DNA from: Thauera sp. JM12B12
GTDB taxonomy: Bacteria > Pseudomonadota > Gammaproteobacteria > Burkholderiales > Rhodocyclaceae
Assembly: GCF_039614725.1 (NCBI RefSeq)
Contig: NZ_CP154859.1
Coordinates: 1,302,001-1,366,000 of the forward strand
Direction of reading: 5' to 3'
Length of the DNA stretch: 64,000 nt
A program made the position numbers and the translations under genes. The notes beneath the pieces are model-generated. The model saw only the letters and a list, made by a program, of their open reading frames with translations, did not search any database and was not told where the DNA came from. Positions 61,479 through 64,000 of the stretch are shown piece by piece. Position 1 is the stretch's first letter; each line of letters starts with the position of its first letter.

Positions 61479-62408
61479 ATGGCAATGACTGGTGTACTGC
61501 GTCCGGGACACATCGCATTACGCGTGCTCGACCTGGAGGAGGGCGTCAACTTCTACAAGAACACGCTCGGGCTGGTCGAGACCGGCCGTGACGGCCAGGG
61601 CCGCGTCTACTTCAAGGCCTGGGACGAGCGCGAGCACAACAGCGTGCTGATCCGCGAAGCCGAAAGCGCCGGCGTGGATTTCTTCGCCTTCAAGGTCGCC
61701 GACAGGGCAACCCTGGACAAGCTCGATGCCGACCTGCAGGCCTTCGGCGTCAAGACCGAACGCATCCCCGCCGGCGAGATGCTCGAGACCGGGGAGCGCG
61801 TGCGCTTCGAGGTGCCCTCGGGCCACCTCATCGAGCTCTACGCCGAGAAGACCGACATCGGCAACGGCCAGTCCTACGTCAACCCCGATCCGTGGACGCC
61901 CGACGCCGAGCGCGGCATCGCGCCGACGCGCATGGACCATTGTCTGCTGTACGGCCCGGACATCGAGAAGGTGCAGGAGATCTTCGAGAAGGTGCTCGGC
62001 TTCTACCTCGTCGAGCACGTCGTGATGGAGGATGGCAAGACCGATCTGGCGATCTGGCTGTCGTGCTCGACGAAGGCCCACGACATCGCCTTCGTGCGCC
62101 ACCCCGAGCCGGGCAAGCTGCACCACATCTCGTTCAAGCTCGACAGCTGGGAGAAGGTGCTGCGTGCGGCCGACATCATGTCGATGAACCGGATCTCGAT
62201 CGACATCGGGCCGACCCGTCACGGGATCACCCGCGGTACGACGATCTACGCCTTCGACCCCTCGGGCAACCGCTTCGAGACCTTCTGCGGCGGCTACGAC
62301 ACCTATCCCGACTACAAGACCATCACCTGGACCTGGGACGAGGTGGGTGCCGGCATCTTCTACCATGACCGCAAGCTCAACGAGCGCTTCCTGAGCGTGG
62401 TGTCCTGA
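61479..62408 (+). CDS. dmpB: Catechol 2,3-dioxygenase
   Basis: It cleaves catechol extradiol to 2-hydroxymuconic semialdehyde. The 309-residue, two-module vicinal-oxygen-chelate protein has the iron ligands at about His154 (RMDHCLLYGP), His215/216 (KLHHISFKL) and Glu267 (GNRFETFCGG), and the substrate-site string IDIGPTRHGITRG, all as in XylE (307 residues). The terminal FYHDRKLNERFLSVVS is also XylE-like. GAGGAGGAAATC precedes the ATG. The 148-base gap after dmpD may hold another promoter; I find no clear one. Confidence 0.97.
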   Translation: MAMTGVLRPGHIALRVLDLEEGVNFYKNTLGLVETGRDGQGRVYFKAWDEREHNSVLIREAESAGVDFFAFKVADRATLDKLDADLQAFGVKTERIPAGEMLETGERVRFEVPSGHLIELYAEKTDIGNGQSYVNPDPWTPDAERGIAPTRMDHCLLYGPDIEKVQEIFEKVLGFYLVEHVVMEDGKTDLAIWLSCSTKAHDIAFVRHPEPGKLHHISFKLDSWEKVLRAADIMSMNRISIDIGPTRHGITRGTTIYAFDPSGNRFETFCGGYDTYPDYKTITWTWDEVGAGIFYHDRKLNERFLSVVS

Positions 62409-62486
62409 TGCACCCAGGGCCCGCCGCGCTCGCGGCGGCGGGCCGCCTGTCCGGCCTCGGCGCTGCGCGCGGGCCGGGCGGGGGCC

Positions 62487-63206
62487 TCAGGGCTTGCGCT
62501 GGGTGTTGAAGAAGTCGCTCGGCAGGCGCTTGACCGCGTCGAGGGTGCGCAGGATGTGTTCGGTGAGGATGGAGGTCGCACGCGTGGCGTCGCGTGCCAG
62601 GCTGGCGTTGAACAGCGCCTGATGCTCGGCATGGATGTCGCGTGCGATCGGCATGCTGAAGAGGCTCAGTCGCCGGTAACGCTCGGATTGCTGGTAGAGG
62701 ATGTTCTGGAAGTGGCGGACCCAGCGCGAGGGCGACGCGGCGATCAGCGCCTCGTGGAATGCGCGGTTGCGCCGCTCCCATTCTTCGGCAGCCTGCGAGT
62801 CGTTGTCGCCGAGCTTTTCCTCGGCGCGCGAGAGGCGATGGAAGGCGGCCACGACGGTCGCCTCCCAGTCCTCGCCGCCGAACTGGATCGACTGGCGCAG
62901 CGCCTCGGTTTCGAGGAGCAGACGGGTACGGGTGATGTCCTCGAAGTCCTCGATCGAAATCGGCGCCACGCGGAACCCCCGCTGGCCCTGGGCGACGACG
63001 AGGGCGTCGGTGACGAGCAGCAGCAGGGCCTCGCGCAGGGTGCCCGCGCCGACCTCGTAGTGATCCTTCAGGTGCTCGACGCGGAGTTTCTCGCCGGGCG
63101 GATGCACGCCTTCGATGATGTCCCGGCGCAGGCGCTGGTAGGCGCCTTCGACCAAGGTCTTGGGCTCGACGGTTTCCGTCCTTCGCTGCAGAACCACTTC
63201 GCTCAT
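62487..63206 (-). CDS. GntR-family (FadR/FCD type) transcriptional regulator
   Basis: A 239-residue regulator. The winged helix (about 17-85) includes LVEGAYQRLRRDIIEGVHPPGEKLRV and GAGTLREALLLLVTDALVV. The C-terminal all-helical FCD effector domain (about 95-225) has TRLLLETEALRQSI, RNRAFHEALIAA and HAEHQALFNASLARD; the family's metal-binding Asp/His set is probably present. It is placed between dmpB and the GlcG-like gene and transcribed divergently from the latter, so it probably represses the lower-pathway operon and/or acts at the shared 17-bp motif. The effector is unknown; a pathway acid is a likely candidate. Confidence 0.9.
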   Translation of the reverse strand: MSEVVLQRRTETVEPKTLVEGAYQRLRRDIIEGVHPPGEKLRVEHLKDHYEVGAGTLREALLLLVTDALVVAQGQRGFRVAPISIEDFEDITRTRLLLETEALRQSIQFGGEDWEATVVAAFHRLSRAEEKLGDNDSQAAEEWERRNRAFHEALIAASPSRWVRHFQNILYQQSERYRRLSLFSMPIARDIHAEHQALFNASLARDATRATSILTEHILRTLDAVKRLPSDFFNTQRKP

Positions 63207-63275
63207 GATGACATTTTCAATTTTCGGTGCGGTAACGGGAATTTTAGCCGAGCGGCAGAAAAATCGCTGCCTGAA

Positions 63276-63292
63276 AAAATCTCGAGAAAAAG
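63276..63292 (+). repeat. 17-bp shared motif, copy 2
   Basis: Identical over 17 bases to 47975-47991 (AAAATCTCGAGAAAAAG). It ends two bases before the -35 box of the GlcG-like gene and lies in the regulator's divergent promoter region. Confidence 0.6.
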
Positions 63293-63294
63293 TA

Positions 63295-63323
63295 TTGACG
63301 TCGAAAATGGCCTGGTCTACCTT
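63295..63323 (+). promoter_or_regulatory. Candidate sigma70 promoter of the lower-pathway operon
   Basis: TTGACG (63295-63300), 17-base spacer and TACCTT (63318-63323). The -10 region overlaps TGGTCTACC, which resembles half-sites of FadR-type operators (TGGT...ACCA) but with a short spacer. The 17-bp motif lies directly upstream. Confidence 0.5.
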
Positions 63324-63381
63324 CGGCGGACATCATGGGTTACAGATTTTTGACCGGCCCTGAACGACAGGAGCTCAACAG

Positions 63382-63828
63382 ATGAAAGTCGCTGTTCATC
63401 AAGCCACCATCAGCTGGGAGGCGGCCCACCTCGCGGTGGAAGCCGCAGTGAAGCAAGCAGAGGCGCTCGGCGTCCGCATCAATGTCGCGGTCGCCGATGC
63501 CGCGGGCAACCTCGTCGCCTTCCTGCGCATGCCGGGCGCTTTCCCGCAGTCGATCTCGATCGCGATCGACAAGGCCTACACCGCCGGCGGCTTCGGGTTT
63601 CCGACCGGCGAATGGATGAACGTCTGCGCTGGAAACGAGGGCATGAAGCTCGGCTTTTCGGCACAGCCGCGGCTGATCGTGTTCGGTGGCGGTCTGCCGA
63701 TCCGCGTCGCTGGCGAACTCGTGGGCGGGATTGGCGTTTCCGGCGCTTCCGAGGAGCAGGACGGCGTGTGCGCGCGCGCGGGCCTGCTTGCGATCGGCGC
63801 CGAGGACATACCGCCGTCGGCGGCATGA
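63382..63828 (+). CDS. GlcG/HbpS-family protein (DUF336)
   Basis: A 148-residue protein with the family features: VNVAVADAAGNLVAFLRMPGAF (here starting INVAVADAAGN), IAIDKAYTAGGFGFPT, GGGLPIRVAGELVGGIGVSGAS and the closing EEQDGVCARAGL. HbpS binds haem in Streptomyces, and GlcG-like genes are frequent in catabolic clusters with no settled role. It lacks a signal peptide. It is the first gene after the divergent promoter and probably leads the operon that continues into dmpF. CAGGAGCTCAACAG precedes the ATG. Confidence 0.87.
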   Translation: MKVAVHQATISWEAAHLAVEAAVKQAEALGVRINVAVADAAGNLVAFLRMPGAFPQSISIAIDKAYTAGGFGFPTGEWMNVCAGNEGMKLGFSAQPRLIVFGGGLPIRVAGELVGGIGVSGASEEQDGVCARAGLLAIGAEDIPPSAA

Positions 63829-63963
63829 GGCGGCGCGCATCGTGAGCTGACACTCGTCAGGCCGTTTTTCGCTTGCAGCCGTGCGGCGATCCTCTCTCTC
63901 CCTCTCCCCGGATCGCCGCGCGGCCTGCATTTCCAGAATACGCACCACACCCAAGGAACTCGC

Positions 63964-64000
63964 ATGAACAAGATCAAATGCGCCCTGATCGGTCCGGGCA
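63964..64000 (+). CDS. dmpF: Acetaldehyde dehydrogenase (acylating), 5' end only
   Basis: Only 12 codons are in the window: MNKIKCALIGPG. This is the start of the Rossmann fold of DmpF/MhpF enzymes, which begin with a short basic stretch then (A/V)IIG-x-GNIG. CAAGGAACTCGC precedes the ATG. In the pathway it converts acetaldehyde to acetyl-CoA. The call rests on the short string plus context. Confidence 0.7.
   Translation, partial: MNKIKCALIGPG

Overview
The window looks like a chromosomal segment of a high-GC betaproteobacterium of the Rhodocyclales (Thauera/Azoarcus/Aromatoleum type). This rests on gene content, the style of the protein sequences, a betaproteobacterial 16S-tRNA-Ile-tRNA-Ala-23S-5S operon and a complete multicomponent phenol hydroxylase cluster. 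Genus placement is inference from reading, not from a search. I see no insertion sequence, phage gene, CRISPR array or integrase.

Positions 1-40346 are mostly core chromosome: aroG, dinB, a lipid-type ABC exporter, a PduO-type cobalamin adenosyltransferase, alaS, a parA-like ATPase, maeB, an outer-membrane phospholipase, a quinone oxidoreductase, dnaE, an MscS channel, acylphosphatase, a SulP transporter, metG, an OmpA-like lipoprotein, apbC, dcd, a PLP decarboxylase and thyA-folA. Three accessory items stand out. At 8450-11642 lies a periplasmic methanethiol oxidase operon (SBP56-family mtoX, SCO1-like, MauG-like di-haem protein). At 12156-12989 lies a bacterial voltage-gated sodium channel. 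A TerC-family gene at 13101-14078 sits behind a yybP-ykoY (manganese) riboswitch with a terminator. An unassigned protein (38943-40346) sits just before the rRNA operon.

Positions 40347-46075 are one complete rRNA operon. It has tandem sigma70 promoters, a short repeat downstream of each promoter, long RNase III-type processing stems around 16S and 23S, two tRNAs and a terminator.

Positions 46156-64000 are a phenol catabolism region. A DmpR/MopR-type sigma54 activator retains every phenol-pocket and zinc residue I could map. It is divergent from a lone plant-type ferredoxin with its own terminator. Next come two activator sites (UAS), a sigma54 promoter and the phenol hydroxylase genes dmpKLMNOP. 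Then comes a four-gene envelope module: a YCF48-like lipoprotein, an RND/MMPL protein, a DUF1302 outer-membrane protein and a DUF1329 periplasmic protein. After it come the meta-cleavage hydrolase (dmpD) and catechol 2,3-dioxygenase (dmpB). A divergent GntR/FCD regulator, a GlcG/HbpS-like protein and the first codons of acetaldehyde dehydrogenase (dmpF) end the window. Together they would hydroxylate phenols to catechols, open the ring extradiol and feed the lower pathway. The envelope module is the least explained part. An identical 17-bp motif stands in front of the ferredoxin and GlcG-like genes, with a shorter copy at the hydroxylase promoter; it may mark a shared second regulatory input.
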